A stretch of DNA of 53,618 nucleotides from Clostridia bacterium (GTDB lineage Bacteria; Bacillota; Clostridia; Oscillospirales; CAG-272), in the NCBI GenBank assembly GCA_017467815.1, contig JAFUKI010000003.1:1-53618 (forward strand), given 5' to 3'. The notes below the pieces were generated by a model. That model did no database searches. It saw only the letters and a program-made list of their open reading frames with translations, and was not told where the DNA came from. Shown here in pieces: positions 33,773-44,237 of the stretch; within the stretch, counting starts at the first letter, position 1, and each line of letters opens with the position of its first letter. Both the position numbers and the translations under genes were made by a program.

Positions 33773-34465
33773 ATGCTGTCATTTTTGCTGTCCGTACTTG
33801 CCGGATTTTCCTTTACCGTATTGTCAGCCGCACCGCAGAAACAGTTCCCGCAGCCTTTGCCGAAACAGGAAGAAGAAGAACTGTTTGTAAAAATGAAAAC
33901 AACGGAAGATCCGGCTGAAAAAGAAAGCGCAAGAACAAAACTGATTGAACACAATCTCCGGCTTGTTGCACATATTGTCCGGAAATACTATGCCGCCAGT
34001 CCGGATCATGAAGATCTGGTTTCCATAGGAAGCATCGGGCTGATCAAGGCTATTGATTCCTTTGATCCCACAAACGGTGCAAAGTTTGCCACATACGGTG
34101 CCAGATGTATACAGAATGAGATACTGATGTATTTCCGCTCCCAGAAAAAATTCAGTCAGGAAGTGTCCATCAATGAAACCATCGACACGGACCGGGACGG
34201 AAACCCGCTGACCTACATTGATATTATCAAATGTGACGATACCATCGCGGATGATCTGGATACCAAGATGAAGTTAAGCCGTGCGGGGGAATATATCATG
34301 AAGAAGCTGACACCCAGGGAGCGGGAGATCATCACTTTGCGATACGGCTTGGGCAGCGGTTCCGCGAAAACCCAAAGGGAAGTGGCGGATAAACTGGGAA
34401 TATCCCGGTCCTATGTCAGCCGGATCGAAAAAGCCGCTTTGGCAAAAATCAGAACGGTGCTGTAA
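33773..34465 (+). CDS. sigK: RNA polymerase sporulation sigma factor SigK (pro-sigma K)
   Basis: A 230-residue sigma-70 family factor that directs late mother-cell transcription in spore formation. Region 2 (HNLRLVAHIVRKYY, DLVSIGSIGLIKAIDSFD, FATYGARCIQNEI) and region 4 (LTPREREIITLRYGLG, TQREVADKLGISRSYVSRIEKAAL) are complete. The first ~20 residues are hydrophobic (MLSFLLSVLAGFSF), as expected of the pro-sequence removed at the membrane by SpoIVFB. The gene is continuous, with no skin-type insertion. AAAGGAG precedes the ATG. Confidence 0.93.
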   Translation: MLSFLLSVLAGFSFTVLSAAPQKQFPQPLPKQEEEELFVKMKTTEDPAEKESARTKLIEHNLRLVAHIVRKYYAASPDHEDLVSIGSIGLIKAIDSFDPTNGAKFATYGARCIQNEILMYFRSQKKFSQEVSINETIDTDRDGNPLTYIDIIKCDDTIADDLDTKMKLSRAGEYIMKKLTPREREIITLRYGLGSGSAKTQREVADKLGISRSYVSRIEKAALAKIRTVL

Positions 34466-34568
34466 GAGAGGAGCACTTGATCGTGACGGCTAAGGAAACT
34501 GTATATCGGGCGAAAGGAAAAGAAATAAAAATCTGCAGAGAATTCTTCCCGAAATTTCCCCGGCGGAC

Positions 34569-34597
34569 TTGATTAAGTTTTGGAAATATGCTATAAT
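34569..34597 (+). promoter_or_regulatory. Promoter of pcrA-proS
   Basis: TTGATT (34569-34574), 17 bases, TATAAT (34592-34597), with TGC before the -10. Confidence 0.75.
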
Positions 34598-34632
34598 TAA
34601 AGAGTATATCTTAATAGAAGTGAGACCCTGAC

Positions 34633-37038
34633 ATGCCCGATTTACAGACATCCAAAAAATATTTACTTTGCAAGAAACAGCTTTTCGATCAGTACTATGA
34701 AAAGCTTAATGATAAGCAGCGCGAAGCGGTATACCGGATCGACGGACCGCTTCTGATCCTGGCAGGAGCCGGCAGCGGAAAAACCACTGTTCTGGTCAAC
34801 CGCCTCGCGTACATCATCCGCTACGGAAATGCGTACCATGACGAAACCGTTCCCCAGAATGCGGCATCCCTTCTGACGGAAATGGAAGCGGCAAGATCCT
34901 TTGACCACGATGCCCTGGGCGAATTTCTGACCCGTTTCAAGGTCAATGCACCGCCGGCATGGTCCGTTATGGCCATTACCTTTACCAACAAGGCCGCCAG
35001 AGAAATCAAGGAGAGAATCGTCAGAATTTTCGGAGAGGACAGCAGTGAAGCCGCCGAGATCATGACCGGTACTTTCCATTCCATCTGCGTACAGCTTCTG
35101 CGCCGTTACGGCAGTCAGATCGGCAGAGACCGCAATTTCACCATCTGTGACACGGACGACGTGAAAAAACAGATCGGTCTGTGTATGAAGCAGTTGAATA
35201 TCGACGACAAATTCCTGCCGGTCAAGAATGTCATGAACGCCATCAGCCGCGCGAAGGATAAACTGATCGGACCTACCGAATACGCTATGCAGGCAGGACA
35301 GGATGTAAAGAAAAAGAACATCGCCGCCATCTACGAACTGTACCAGGGCAAACTGCGTACTCAGAATCTGCTGGATTTTGACGATATCATCATGGAAACC
35401 GTGCGTCTGCTGACGGAATGTGAAGACGTGCGCGCGACCCTGCAGAACCGTTACCGCTATGTCTGCGTGGACGAGTATCAGGATACCAACTACGCCCAGC
35501 TGGAACTTACACTGCTGTTGTCCGGCAAATACCGCAATATCATGGTTGTTGGTGACGATGACCAGAGTATCTACAAATTCCGCGGTGCGGTAATTGAAAA
35601 TATTCTGAATTTCGATAAAAATTACGACAATACCGCTGTCATCAAGCTGGAAGAAAACTATCGTTCCACCCAGACGATTCTCCATGCGGCGAACAGCGTG
35701 ATTGCCCACAACAGCGGCAGACTCGGCAAAACCCTGTGGACCAGCGGCGAAGAAGGGGACAAGATCCGCGTCCGCTGTCTGGGTAACCAGAACGATGAAG
35801 CCAAATTCATCGCCGAATATATCAACGAACAGATCGTCAAAAAAGGTGCGGTACTCAAAGATTTTGCCGTGCTGTACCGTATGAATTCCCAGTCCCGCAG
35901 TATTGAACAGACCTTTGCCAAAGCCGGTATTCCCTACAGAATGCTCGGCGGTATGCGTTTCTTCGAGCGCATGGAAGTAAAGGATATCATCGCGTATCTG
36001 GCAATCATCAACAATCCCAGCGATGATCTGCGTCTCCGTAGAATCATCAACACGCCCCGCAGGGGTATCGGTGAAAAATCCGTACAGGTTGCGGAAGCGC
36101 TTGCCGCAGCGGAAGGATTCACCCTGATGGAATTTCTGCGCGGTGTAAAGCGGTACAATGCCATCTCCCCCTCCACTGCCAATGCCATGGTGAACTTTGT
36201 TTATATGATGGACCAGTTCAAGGAAATGGCGGCAAGCCTGTCCCTGACGGAACTGATCGAAAAAGTGATCGAAGATACGGGATACGCCAAAATGCTGACG
36301 GAATTGCCTGACGCAACGGAAAGGGAAGACCGCAGAGCGAACCTGGATGAACTGATCAACGCTGCAAGACAATACGAGGAAAACAACGAGAATCCCTCCC
36401 TTGTGGAATTTCTGGAAGATATCGCCCTGGTATCCGATGTGGATAAATACGACGAAAACGCGGATGCGGTCGTATTCATGACAGTACACAGTGCCAAGGG
36501 TCTGGAATTCCCCGTGGTATTCCTGACCGGTATGGAGGACAATATCTTCCCCAGTTTCCAGTGTATCATGAATCCGGAGGAACTGGAAGAAGAACGCCGT
36601 CTTGCCTATGTGGCGATCACCAGAGCAAAACGGGAACTGATCGTTACCCATGTTAAGGAAAGAATGATGAACGGCAGAACCAGCGCCAACCCCCTGTCCC
36701 GTTTCATTGGGGAGATTCCCAAGGAATACATGGATATCAACGATGAGGCAATGCATTCTGAGGATGTACGGCAGAGAATGCCCAGACCGCCCAAGATGAA
36801 GCCTGTGAATCATTTCGTGGAGGAAACCAGACGGCCAATCCCCACCATCAAGCCGAAACCTGCGGTTACTGTCGGAGCTTTTGCGGCAGGAGACAGGGTA
36901 AAGCATATGACATTCGGAGAGGGGACGATTCTGACTGTCAGACCCATGGGTGCGGATATCCTCTACGAAATTGCATTTGAAACCGTCGGTACCAAGAAGC
37001 TCATGGCAACATACGCCAAGCTGACCAAAATTGAATAA
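34633..37038 (+). CDS. pcrA: ATP-dependent DNA helicase PcrA/UvrD
   Basis: An 801-residue superfamily 1A 3'-5' helicase for DNA repair and removal of replication or transcription blocks. Motifs: Walker [29 protein letters not shown] (motif II), [15 protein letters not shown] (III), [14 protein letters not shown] (V) and [12 protein letters not shown] (VI). The C-terminal ~50 residues form the PcrA-type tail that contacts RNA polymerase ([12 protein letters not shown]). It is followed 20 bases later by proS with no terminator. Confidence 0.96.
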   Translation: MPDLQTSKKYLLCKKQLFDQYYEKLNDKQREAVYRIDGPLLILAGAGSGKTTVLVNRLAYIIRYGNAYHDETVPQNAASLLTEMEAARSFDHDALGEFLTRFKVNAPPAWSVMAITFTNKAAREIKERIVRIFGEDSSEAAEIMTGTFHSICVQLLRRYGSQIGRDRNFTICDTDDVKKQIGLCMKQLNIDDKFLPVKNVMNAISRAKDKLIGPTEYAMQAGQDVKKKNIAAIYELYQGKLRTQNLLDFDDIIMETVRLLTECEDVRATLQNRYRYVCVDEYQDTNYAQLELTLLLSGKYRNIMVVGDDDQSIYKFRGAVIENILNFDKNYDNTAVIKLEENYRSTQTILHAANSVIAHNSGRLGKTLWTSGEEGDKIRVRCLGNQNDEAKFIAEYINEQIVKKGAVLKDFAVLYRMNSQSRSIEQTFAKAGIPYRMLGGMRFFERMEVKDIIAYLAIINNPSDDLRLRRIINTPRRGIGEKSVQVAEALAAAEGFTLMEFLRGVKRYNAISPSTANAMVNFVYMMDQFKEMAASLSLTELIEKVIEDTGYAKMLTELPDATEREDRRANLDELINAARQYEENNENPSLVEFLEDIALVSDVDKYDENADAVVFMTVHSAKGLEFPVVFLTGMEDNIFPSFQCIMNPEELEEERRLAYVAITRAKRELIVTHVKERMMNGRTSANPLSRFIGEIPKEYMDINDEAMHSEDVRQRMPRPPKMKPVNHFVEETRRPIPTIKPKPAVTVGAFAAGDRVKHMTFGEGTILTVRPMGADILYEIAFETVGTKKLMATYAKLTKIE

Positions 37039-37058
37039 ACAGTATGGAGATAAAGAAA

Positions 37059-38507
37059 ATGAAAAACGACAACAAAAACAACAAAAAACTGGTGGAAGAC
37101 ATTACTTCCATGGATGAAGATTTTGCCAAATGGTATACGGACATCTGCAAAAAGGCTGACCTGGTTGACTATTCCAGCGTTAAGGGCTGTATGATCATCC
37201 GTCCTTACGGTTACGCCATCTGGGAAAACATCCAGAAGATTCTGGATGGAAAGTTCAAGGAACTGGGACATGAAAACGTATATATGCCCATGTTTATTCC
37301 GGAATCCCTGCTGCAGAAGGAAAAAGACCATGTAGAAGGCTTTGCACCGGAAGTTGCCTGGGTAACACACGGCGGCAGCGAACCCCTGACCGAAAAACTC
37401 TGTGTTCGTCCCACCTCCGAAACCCTGTTCTGTGAACATTACGCCAATATCATCCGCTCCTACCGCGACCTGCCGAAGCTGTACAACCAGTGGTGTTCCG
37501 TTGTACGTTGGGAAAAGACCACCCGTCCCTTCCTCCGTTCCCGTGAATTTCTGTGGCAGGAAGGTCATACCATGCACGCTACCGCTGAGGAGGCAATCGA
37601 AGAAACCGTACGTATGCTGAATGTATACGCCGATTTCCACATCAATGACCTGGCTATCCCGGTTATCAAGGGTGTGAAGACTCCTTCCGATAAATTTGCC
37701 GGTGCGGAAGATACCTACTGTATCGAAGCATTGATGCATGACGGTAAGGCACTGCAGGCAGGCACCTCCCATTACTTCGGCGACGGTTTTGCAAGAGCGT
37801 TTGACATTCAGTATACCGATAAGGACAACACGCTCCGGTATCCTCACCAGACATCCTGGGGTGTTACAACCCGTATGATCGGCGGTATCATCATGACCCA
37901 CGGTGACGACAACGGTCTGGTTCTCCCCCCGGCAGTAGCTCCGATTCAGGTAGTTATCGTACCCATCGCACAGCATAAGGACGGCGTACTGGAAGCAAAC
38001 CGCGCCATGTACGACCGCCTGAAGAACAACTTCCGCGTAAAGCTGGACGACAGCGACAACAGTCCCGGATGGAAGTTTGCGGAATACGAAATGAAGGGTG
38101 TGCCGCTGCGTATTGAACTTGGTCCCAGAGATATGGAAGCCGGTCAGTGCGTAATGGTAACCCGTCACAACATGGAAAAGACAATCGTTCCTCTGGAAAA
38201 TCTGGAAGAAGCGGTTGCCGCCAAGCTGCAGGAAGTACGCGACGGTATGTACGCCAAGGCTCTGGCAAACAGAGAAAAGAGAACCTACTCCTGTACCACC
38301 ATTGACGAGATCAAGGAATCCCTGAAGCAGGGCGACGGTTTCGTTAAGGCTATGTGGTGCGGCGAGGAAGAATGCGAAGATAAGGTTAAGGAACTGACCG
38401 GCGTCGGTTCCCGCTGCATCCCTCTGGAAGAAGAAAAACTCTCCGATGTATGCGTATGCTGCGGAAAGCCTGCAAAGCATATGGTCTACTGGGGCATTGC
38501 ATATTAA
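37059..38507 (+). CDS. proS: Prolyl-tRNA synthetase (archaeal/eukaryotic-like short type)
   Basis: A 482-residue class II synthetase that charges tRNA-Pro. The short form lacks the editing insertion found in the long bacterial type. Motif 2/3 regions are visible ([45 protein letters not shown]), and the C-terminal zinc-type region carries CGEEEC and CVCCGKPA. The ATG at 37059 is used because GGAGATAAAG is well spaced from it; one at 37044 is possible. It is probably co-transcribed with pcrA. Confidence 0.96.
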   Translation: MKNDNKNNKKLVEDITSMDEDFAKWYTDICKKADLVDYSSVKGCMIIRPYGYAIWENIQKILDGKFKELGHENVYMPMFIPESLLQKEKDHVEGFAPEVAWVTHGGSEPLTEKLCVRPTSETLFCEHYANIIRSYRDLPKLYNQWCSVVRWEKTTRPFLRSREFLWQEGHTMHATAEEAIEETVRMLNVYADFHINDLAIPVIKGVKTPSDKFAGAEDTYCIEALMHDGKALQAGTSHYFGDGFARAFDIQYTDKDNTLRYPHQTSWGVTTRMIGGIIMTHGDDNGLVLPPAVAPIQVVIVPIAQHKDGVLEANRAMYDRLKNNFRVKLDDSDNSPGWKFAEYEMKGVPLRIELGPRDMEAGQCVMVTRHNMEKTIVPLENLEEAVAAKLQEVRDGMYAKALANREKRTYSCTTIDEIKESLKQGDGFVKAMWCGEEECEDKVKELTGVGSRCIPLEEEKLSDVCVCCGKPAKHMVYWGIAY

Positions 38508-38527
38508 TTCCGGTATGTAAGACAAAG

Positions 38528-38566
38528 CGTCGGAGAGATATTTCGGTATTTCTCCGACGTATTTTT
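38528..38566 (+). terminator. Terminator of proS
   Basis: A 9-base perfect stem CGTCGGAGA/TCTCCGACG followed by TATTTTTT. Confidence 0.92.
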
Positions 38567-38620
38567 TGAATCATCCTGCCTGTTGGGGGATGAAATTTTG
38601 GAAGTGCAGAAGCAGAGAGT

Positions 38621-39742
38621 ATGAAAAGATTTTCCATAACATTACAGGAAAAAGTCCGTTCTCTGGATATGGTAATGATGTTCTGTGTAATCGCCATGAG
38701 CGGATTGTCCATCCTCACACTGGCAAGCGCGGCAGACAGATTTGCCGGGAATTATGTCCGCAACCAGCTTTTGGCATTGATACTGGGTCTGATCTGTGTG
38801 GGAATTCTCTCCATGATCGACTACGATGAGCTGATCCAGAAACTTGAATATGTGTTTTTTGGTATTTCCATACTGCTTCTCATTATTGTAATGATATTCG
38901 GAGAAGGGGAAAACGGAAACCACAACTGGATCTACCTGACCGAGACATTATCCATCCAGCCTTCGGAATTTGTAAAAATTACGTATATCATTACCTTCGC
39001 CCGCCATCTGGACAGGCTGAAGGGAAAGATCAACCATCCGTTCAGTGTACTGCAGCTGCTGCTCCACGGCGGTCTGATCAGCGGTATGGTCATGCTTACC
39101 GGTGACCTGGGTATGGCACTGGTATACATAGCCATCATGGCCGTTATGGTGTTCTCGGCCGGTATCTCCCTCTGGTATTTTGCCGGGGCAATCGCGCTTG
39201 TTCTGATCCTGTTCCCCTTTGTCTGGGATCACATGGCGGAGTATCAGCAGATGCGTATTCTGGTTGGGTTCAATCCCGACCTTGACCCCACCGACAAAGG
39301 CTGGCAGGCGATCATGAGCCGTGAGTGCATCATATCCGGCGGATTCCGCGGTGCCGGTTTTTCCGGGGGAAGCAAATATTACAGTCTCCCGGCAGGACAG
39401 TCGGACTTCCTGTTTTCGGTGCTTGCGGAGAAATTCGGTTTCATAGGTTCCTTTACCTATATTATTCTGATCACGATTCTGATCTGGCGGATCATCCTTC
39501 TGGCGAAAAACTGTCGGAAGAATTATGCGTCCTTCATCTGCATGGGAATGGTGGGAATGCTTCTGGCGCAGACGCTGGAAAACCTGGGAATGTGCCTTGC
39601 CATCGTTCCGGTCGTCGGAATCACACTTCCGTTTTTCTCATACGGCGGCTCTTCCATGCTGTCCATGTTCATGTGCATCGGCGTTTTGCAGAGCATCAGT
39701 ACCCATAACCGAAAATACTTCTTTGAACGTGAAAATGGATAA
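38621..39742 (+). CDS. FtsW/RodA/SpoVE family peptidoglycan polymerase (RodA-like)
   Basis: A 373-residue SEDS protein with about ten spans, which polymerises glycan strands from lipid II with a partner transpeptidase. Conserved blocks: QPSEFVKI, GDLGMALVY, GAGFSGGSKYYSLPAGQSDFLFSVLAEKFGF-type loop (with the key Asp) and PVVGITLPFFSYGGSS. It is nearer RodA than FtsW by length, but SpoVE cannot be excluded. No mreC, mreD or PBP gene is nearby. The binding site (AGAGAG) is weak. Confidence 0.92.
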   Translation: MKRFSITLQEKVRSLDMVMMFCVIAMSGLSILTLASAADRFAGNYVRNQLLALILGLICVGILSMIDYDELIQKLEYVFFGISILLLIIVMIFGEGENGNHNWIYLTETLSIQPSEFVKITYIITFARHLDRLKGKINHPFSVLQLLLHGGLISGMVMLTGDLGMALVYIAIMAVMVFSAGISLWYFAGAIALVLILFPFVWDHMAEYQQMRILVGFNPDLDPTDKGWQAIMSRECIISGGFRGAGFSGGSKYYSLPAGQSDFLFSVLAEKFGFIGSFTYIILITILIWRIILLAKNCRKNYASFICMGMVGMLLAQTLENLGMCLAIVPVVGITLPFFSYGGSSMLSMFMCIGVLQSISTHNRKYFFERENG

Positions 39743-39759
39743 AAATTGTGATCTTTTTC

Positions 39760-39790
39760 ATGAGCTTGTCTGAGGACGGGCTCATTTTTT
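39760..39790 (+). terminator. Terminator of the rodA-like gene
   Basis: ATGAGC pairs with GCTCAT, with inner GTC/GAC pairing, followed by TTTTTTG. Confidence 0.83.
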
Positions 39791-39840
39791 GTATAGATTT
39801 TATGGAATCTACAGAATATAGTTTATTCATAAAATAGTTG

Positions 39841-39886
39841 TTGACAAAGGTATGAGAAATGCTTATAATTAGTTTATAAATAAATT
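39841..39886 (+). promoter_or_regulatory. Promoter and likely operator of the MarR/ABC exporter operon
   Basis: TTGACA (39841-39846), 17 bases, TATAAT (39864-39869). An imperfect 20-base palindrome (39867-39886) with a TTTATAAA core overlaps the -10 and is the likely binding site for the MarR protein. The gene starts at 39913. Confidence 0.7.
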
Positions 39887-39912
39887 AAATAACAAAGAAA
39901 GGAAGAAAACAA

Positions 39913-40419
39913 ATGCCTGTAAAACGAAATGTCAACGGGAATCCGCCGGAGATGGAAGACGACGCTCTGAACAAGGACAAACCGACTCCGATGATGGTCC
40001 TGAATGAAATATCTCGTATTATGGGAGCAAGGATCCGCAGCAAGGACATCGAGGGCGTGACACTGCAGAAATCGGCAAGACTGCTTTTGTGTGAACTGGC
40101 GCATAAGGATGACAGAACCCAGTTGGAACTGGTGAAAGCCACCCACCTGAAAGCGCCGACGATCAGTGTAGTTCTGCAGAAACTGGAAAAGGAAGGAATC
40201 GTAAGCAGAAAGAGCGATGAGTACGACCTTCGTGCAACACGGGTGTCCCTGACGCAAAAGGGGCGTGACATTGATACACAGATCCGCAAGACCATCCATG
40301 AAGAAGATAAGATCGCCATGGAGGTTCTGTCGGAAACGGAATATGAAACGCTTATGAAGATCCTGTGTAAAATACGGGATCATCTCGTGGAAGACGAGAG
40401 CAAGGAGGAGCAAGATTGA
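39913..40419 (+). CDS. MarR family regulator of an ABC exporter operon
   Basis: A 168-residue MarR protein with an extended charged N-terminus (about 1-30). The wHTH spans about 60-120 (QLELVKATHLKAPTISVVLQKLEKEGIV, then the wing). GAAAGGAAG lies about 8 bases before the ATG. Its TGA overlaps the TTG start of the first ABC gene, so translation is coupled. By analogy with similar loci it represses a drug exporter and releases DNA on binding a compound. It is not close to the two MarR proteins in the lipid regions. Confidence 0.93.
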   Translation: MPVKRNVNGNPPEMEDDALNKDKPTPMMVLNEISRIMGARIRSKDIEGVTLQKSARLLLCELAHKDDRTQLELVKATHLKAPTISVVLQKLEKEGIVSRKSDEYDLRATRVSLTQKGRDIDTQIRKTIHEEDKIAMEVLSETEYETLMKILCKIRDHLVEDESKEEQD

Positions 40420-42161
40420 AAAAAGTTAAAATTCGCAAGTATCTGAAACCTTACTGGCTGTTCGCACTGATCTCCCCTCTGTTCATGGCTGGAGAAGTGA
40501 TTGTCGATCTGTGGCAGCCGAAGCTGATGTCCACCATCGTAAATACGGTTGTGGAAAGCAATGATATTTCGCTGGTAATGTCCACCATTCTCCGTACCGG
40601 TCTTCTGATGCTGGGACTGGTACTGATCGGGGGACTTATGGGTCTGCTGTGCTGCTACACTGCCAGTATTGCCTCCCAGGGATTCGGAAACGACCTGAGA
40701 GTGGATGCATTCAATAAAGTAATGTCCCTGTCCCTGCAGCAGACGGACAAATTTACCACCGGCTCGCTGGTAACCAGACTTACCAATGACATCACCTCGC
40801 TGCAGGATCTGGTTATGATGATCCTGCGTATGTTTGTGCGCGCACCCATATTCATGATCGGTGGTCTGATCATGTGCATGGGATTGAACGTTAAGTTCGG
40901 TACGGTAGTGGCGGTCTCTCTGCCGTTCCAGCTTCTGATCGTCCTGATCATGGTATTCAAAGCGTTTCCCTTGTTTTCCGTTGTACAGAAAAGACTGGAC
41001 AAGGTCAATGCCGTTGTACAGGAAAACGTGACCGGCGCCCGTGTGGTTAAGGCGTATACCCGTGAAGATCACGAGATCGACCGGTTTGACGAATCCAATA
41101 TGGCATACAGAAACACGAACATGAAGGTGCTGATGCTGATGTCCACCCTGATGCCGTGTCTTATGATCATTATGAATCTGTCCATCCTTGCCATCATCTA
41201 CATCGGCGGTCTGCAGGTGGAAGCGGCTGCGATCAAAGTGGGGGATGTAATGGCGGCGGTACAGTATATTTCTCAGGTACTGATGTCCGTCATGATGGTT
41301 TCCATGATGTTCCAGCAGGTAGCCCGCGGTAAAGCCTGTGCGGATCGTGTACGCGAAGTTCTGGAAGCGGATCCTGCCATTCAGAACGGTACCGTTACCG
41401 AAGGCAAAGAAGAAGGTACCGTCCGTTTTGAAAACGTATCTTTCTCCTATCCGGAAGGACAGGGAAACAAGGTGCTGGACGGCGTAAATCTGGAAGCGAA
41501 GAAGGGCGAGATTATCGCAATTATCGGTGCAACCGGTTCCGGTAAGTCCTCGCTGGTCAGCCTGATCCCCCGTTTCTATGAAGCTGTTGAGGGCAATGTA
41601 TACGTGGACGGAGTAAATGTCAAAGACTGGGATCTCCATGCGCTGCGTCAGAAGATCGGTTATGTACTGCAGAAGAGCGAACTGTTCTCCGGCAGTGTGA
41701 ACGAAAATATTCTGTGGGGTAAGGAAGACGCCACACAGGAAGAGATCGAACAGGCGGCAATGGTTGCCCAGGCAGATGAATTCATCAGCAGTATGCCTGA
41801 CGGATATGAATCCTATGTTGCGGAAAAAGGCGCATCCCTTTCCGGCGGTCAGAAGCAGCGAGTTGCCATCAGCCGTGCCGTTCTGCGTCATCCGGAGATC
41901 ATTATATTCGACGACAGCACATCGGCTCTTGACCTGGGAACGGAAGCGAAACTCCGTTCTGCACTGCACACCCATTTTGCCGATACCACGATCATCATGA
42001 TTGCCCAGCGCGTTGCCAGTGTTATGCACGCGGACAAGATCGCGGTTATTGAAAACGGTAAGATCACGGCTTTTGACGATCACGAAAACCTGATGAAGAC
42101 CAGTGAAACCTACAGGGATATCTACAGTTCCCAGATGAAAAACAACGGAGGTGAAGAATAA
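40416..42161 (+). CDS. ABC exporter half-transporter with degenerate catalytic site
   Basis: A 581-residue exporter subunit: six spans (about 1-310), then an ATPase domain with Walker A GATGSGKSS and signature LSGGQKQR. Walker B reads IIIFDDSTSALD, with Asp in place of the catalytic Glu, and the H-loop reads IAQRV, with Gln in place of His. This marks one degenerate site, as in BmrC/LmrC-type heterodimers. The start is TTG with AAGGAGGAG 6 bases upstream. The stop shares a base with the next ATG. Confidence 0.94.
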   Translation: MKKVKIRKYLKPYWLFALISPLFMAGEVIVDLWQPKLMSTIVNTVVESNDISLVMSTILRTGLLMLGLVLIGGLMGLLCCYTASIASQGFGNDLRVDAFNKVMSLSLQQTDKFTTGSLVTRLTNDITSLQDLVMMILRMFVRAPIFMIGGLIMCMGLNVKFGTVVAVSLPFQLLIVLIMVFKAFPLFSVVQKRLDKVNAVVQENVTGARVVKAYTREDHEIDRFDESNMAYRNTNMKVLMLMSTLMPCLMIIMNLSILAIIYIGGLQVEAAAIKVGDVMAAVQYISQVLMSVMMVSMMFQQVARGKACADRVREVLEADPAIQNGTVTEGKEEGTVRFENVSFSYPEGQGNKVLDGVNLEAKKGEIIAIIGATGSGKSSLVSLIPRFYEAVEGNVYVDGVNVKDWDLHALRQKIGYVLQKSELFSGSVNENILWGKEDATQEEIEQAAMVAQADEFISSMPDGYESYVAEKGASLSGGQKQRVAISRAVLRHPEIIIFDDSTSALDLGTEAKLRSALHTHFADTTIIMIAQRVASVMHADKIAVIENGKITAFDDHENLMKTSETYRDIYSSQMKNNGGEE

Positions 42162-44119
42162 TGGCTGAAGTAAAAAACACGCCCGAAATGCCCGGTAAGA
42201 TGCCTCTGCCGGGACAGATGCCCCCTCCGGGAATGGATCCTAAAAACAAAAAACACGGCGGAGAGAAAGAAATGTCCGCCGAAGAACTCCGTAATCTTGC
42301 CAAAAGAAACGGTGCCAACATGAACGGTGGTCCCCGCGGCGGTCCGATGATCCGTGAAAAACCGAAAAACGCCAAAGCGACCATCCGGAAGCTGCTGAAA
42401 TACATCGGCAGAAGCAAATACCTGATCCTGGTTATTCTGCTCACAACCATCCTGACCACCGTGCTGAACCTGCTGGGACCCATGCTGCAGGGGAAAGCCA
42501 TCGACACCATGCGCCTTTCCGAATCCCGTCTCCACGTGGATTTTGACAGCTTGATACACTATCTGGTGCTGCTGGGTGTGGTATACATTGCCAACTCCCT
42601 TATTACCATGGTACAGGGTGTTGCTGCCGCGAAGATTTCCCAGACCACCGTATACATAATGCGTAAGGATCTGTTCCGTAAGATTTCCTATCTGCCCATC
42701 CAGTATACGGACACCCACGCCCACGGGGATATCATGAGCCGCATGACCAATGACGTGGACAATATTTCCAACACCATCTCCCAGTCCATCTCCTCCCTGA
42801 TTTCCAGTGTACTGACGCTGATCGGTGCATTCTCCATGCTGATCTATTACGACTGGCGCATGGCACTGATCGCGCTGATCACCATTCCGCTGACGATCAT
42901 CGTTTCCATGAATCTGTCCAAATTCATGCGTAAATATTTCGTGAAAAAGCAGGTTCTCCTGGGGCAGATGAATGCACAGGTGGAAGAAATGGTTACGGGC
43001 TACAAAACCGTTGTGGCATACGGCAAAGAGCAGGATGCCTGCGAGGAATTCGCCAAAATCAGTGAAGAATTCCGAAAATGCAGTATTCGTGCCAATGTAT
43101 GGGGCGGTGTAATGGGTCCCGCAAACAATATTATCAACAATATGAACTACCTGATCGTAGCGGCAAGCGGCGCTTATTTTGCCATGACGGGTGTTATTTC
43201 CGTCGGTGATATTCAGGCGATTCTCCAGTATTCCCGTCAGCTTTCCATGCCGATCAACCAGATCGCCAACCAGTACGCCAATATTCTGACAGCCATCGCC
43301 GGCGCGGAACGTGTATTTACGATTCTGGAATCCCCGGATGAGATCGACGAAGGCAGATCCGATATCAAAGTGGAAAATATTCAGGGAAATATCGAATTCA
43401 GTCATATCGACTTCTCTTACAACCCTGAAAAGCAGATCCTCTTTGATTTCAATCTTGACGTACAGAAGGGGCAGAAGATCGCTCTTGTAGGGGCAACGGG
43501 TTCCGGGAAAACCACCGTTGTAAACCTGCTCACCAGATTCTACGATGTGGATAAGGGTGAGATCCGGCTGGATGATATAAACATCAACGACATCCCGAAG
43601 AATACCCTCCGCAGTGCGATTGCGATCGTTCTGCAGGATACGGTACTTTTCCAGGATACCATTGCCAACAATATCCGCTACGGCAAGCTGGATGCTACCG
43701 ATGAAGAAATCAGACAGGCAGCGGAAACCGCCAAAGCAAGAGAATTCATTGAACGTCTGCCGGAAGGATACGAAACCGTGCTTACGGAAGGCGGAAGCAA
43801 CCTGAGTCAGGGGCAGCGTCAGCTTCTGGCAATTGCCCGTGCTGTGCTGGCAGATCCGAAGATACTGATCCTGGATGAGGCAACCTCCTCGGTAGATACC
43901 CGTACGGAAATGCACATCCAGCAGGCAATGGTGGCTCTGATGAAGAACCGCACCAGCCTGATCATAGCCCACAGACTTTCCACAATCCGTGACGCCAATG
44001 CAATCATCGTAATGAAAGACGGCACGATCATGGAATCCGGCAACCACGACGAACTCCTGGATAAGAAAGGCGTATATTACGACCTGTACCAAAACCAGTT
44101 CGCCGGCTTTGAGACTTGA
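42161..44119 (+). CDS. ABC exporter half-transporter, canonical partner
   Basis: A 652-residue partner subunit. A proline- and glycine-rich N-terminal extension of about 75 residues (many PG and GG pairs) precedes six spans (about 80-380). The ATPase has Walker A GATGSGKTT, signature LSQGQRQL, Walker B ILILDEATSSVD and H-loop IAHRL, all intact. With the previous gene it should form a BmrCD/LmrCD-like heterodimer for drugs or lipids. The extension is unusual in length and may bind a partner. Confidence 0.94.
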   Translation: MAEVKNTPEMPGKMPLPGQMPPPGMDPKNKKHGGEKEMSAEELRNLAKRNGANMNGGPRGGPMIREKPKNAKATIRKLLKYIGRSKYLILVILLTTILTTVLNLLGPMLQGKAIDTMRLSESRLHVDFDSLIHYLVLLGVVYIANSLITMVQGVAAAKISQTTVYIMRKDLFRKISYLPIQYTDTHAHGDIMSRMTNDVDNISNTISQSISSLISSVLTLIGAFSMLIYYDWRMALIALITIPLTIIVSMNLSKFMRKYFVKKQVLLGQMNAQVEEMVTGYKTVVAYGKEQDACEEFAKISEEFRKCSIRANVWGGVMGPANNIINNMNYLIVAASGAYFAMTGVISVGDIQAILQYSRQLSMPINQIANQYANILTAIAGAERVFTILESPDEIDEGRSDIKVENIQGNIEFSHIDFSYNPEKQILFDFNLDVQKGQKIALVGATGSGKTTVVNLLTRFYDVDKGEIRLDDININDIPKNTLRSAIAIVLQDTVLFQDTIANNIRYGKLDATDEEIRQAAETAKAREFIERLPEGYETVLTEGGSNLSQGQRQLLAIARAVLADPKILILDEATSSVDTRTEMHIQQAMVALMKNRTSLIIAHRLSTIRDANAIIVMKDGTIMESGNHDELLDKKGVYYDLYQNQFAGFET

Positions 44120-44137
44120 TTTTTGATATAATATTTA

Positions 44138-44219
44138 CAGGGGGAGAGAGAAACTTTTTGAGAAAAAGCTTCTCTCTCCCCCTGACCCCCTCTCACTTCA
44201 AAAACTTTGAAAAAGGGGG
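44138..44219 (+). repeat. Palindromic repeat, copy C
   Basis: The main hairpin pairs 44138-44152 with 44170-44184 (15-base perfect arms, AGGGGGAGAGAG type) around CTTTTT/AAAAAG, keeping the A:C mismatch of copy A. A second hairpin runs CCCCC (44186-44190) to GGGGG (44215-44219). It lies 18 bases past the stop of the exporter operon. Confidence 0.85.
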
Positions 44220-44237
44220 ATCGGCGACAGAGATAGG

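Noticed and set aside
34663..36906. Long open frame (about 747 codons) on the strand opposite pcrA
   Set aside because: It is a shadow of the pcrA gene: the plus strand encodes every helicase motif, while the reverse frame gives a His/Phe-rich product with no family.
36963..38525. Long open frame opposite proS, with similar ones opposite the ABC exporter genes and hydG
   Set aside because: Each lies fully within a well-supported gene on the other strand and has the skewed composition typical of antisense frames.
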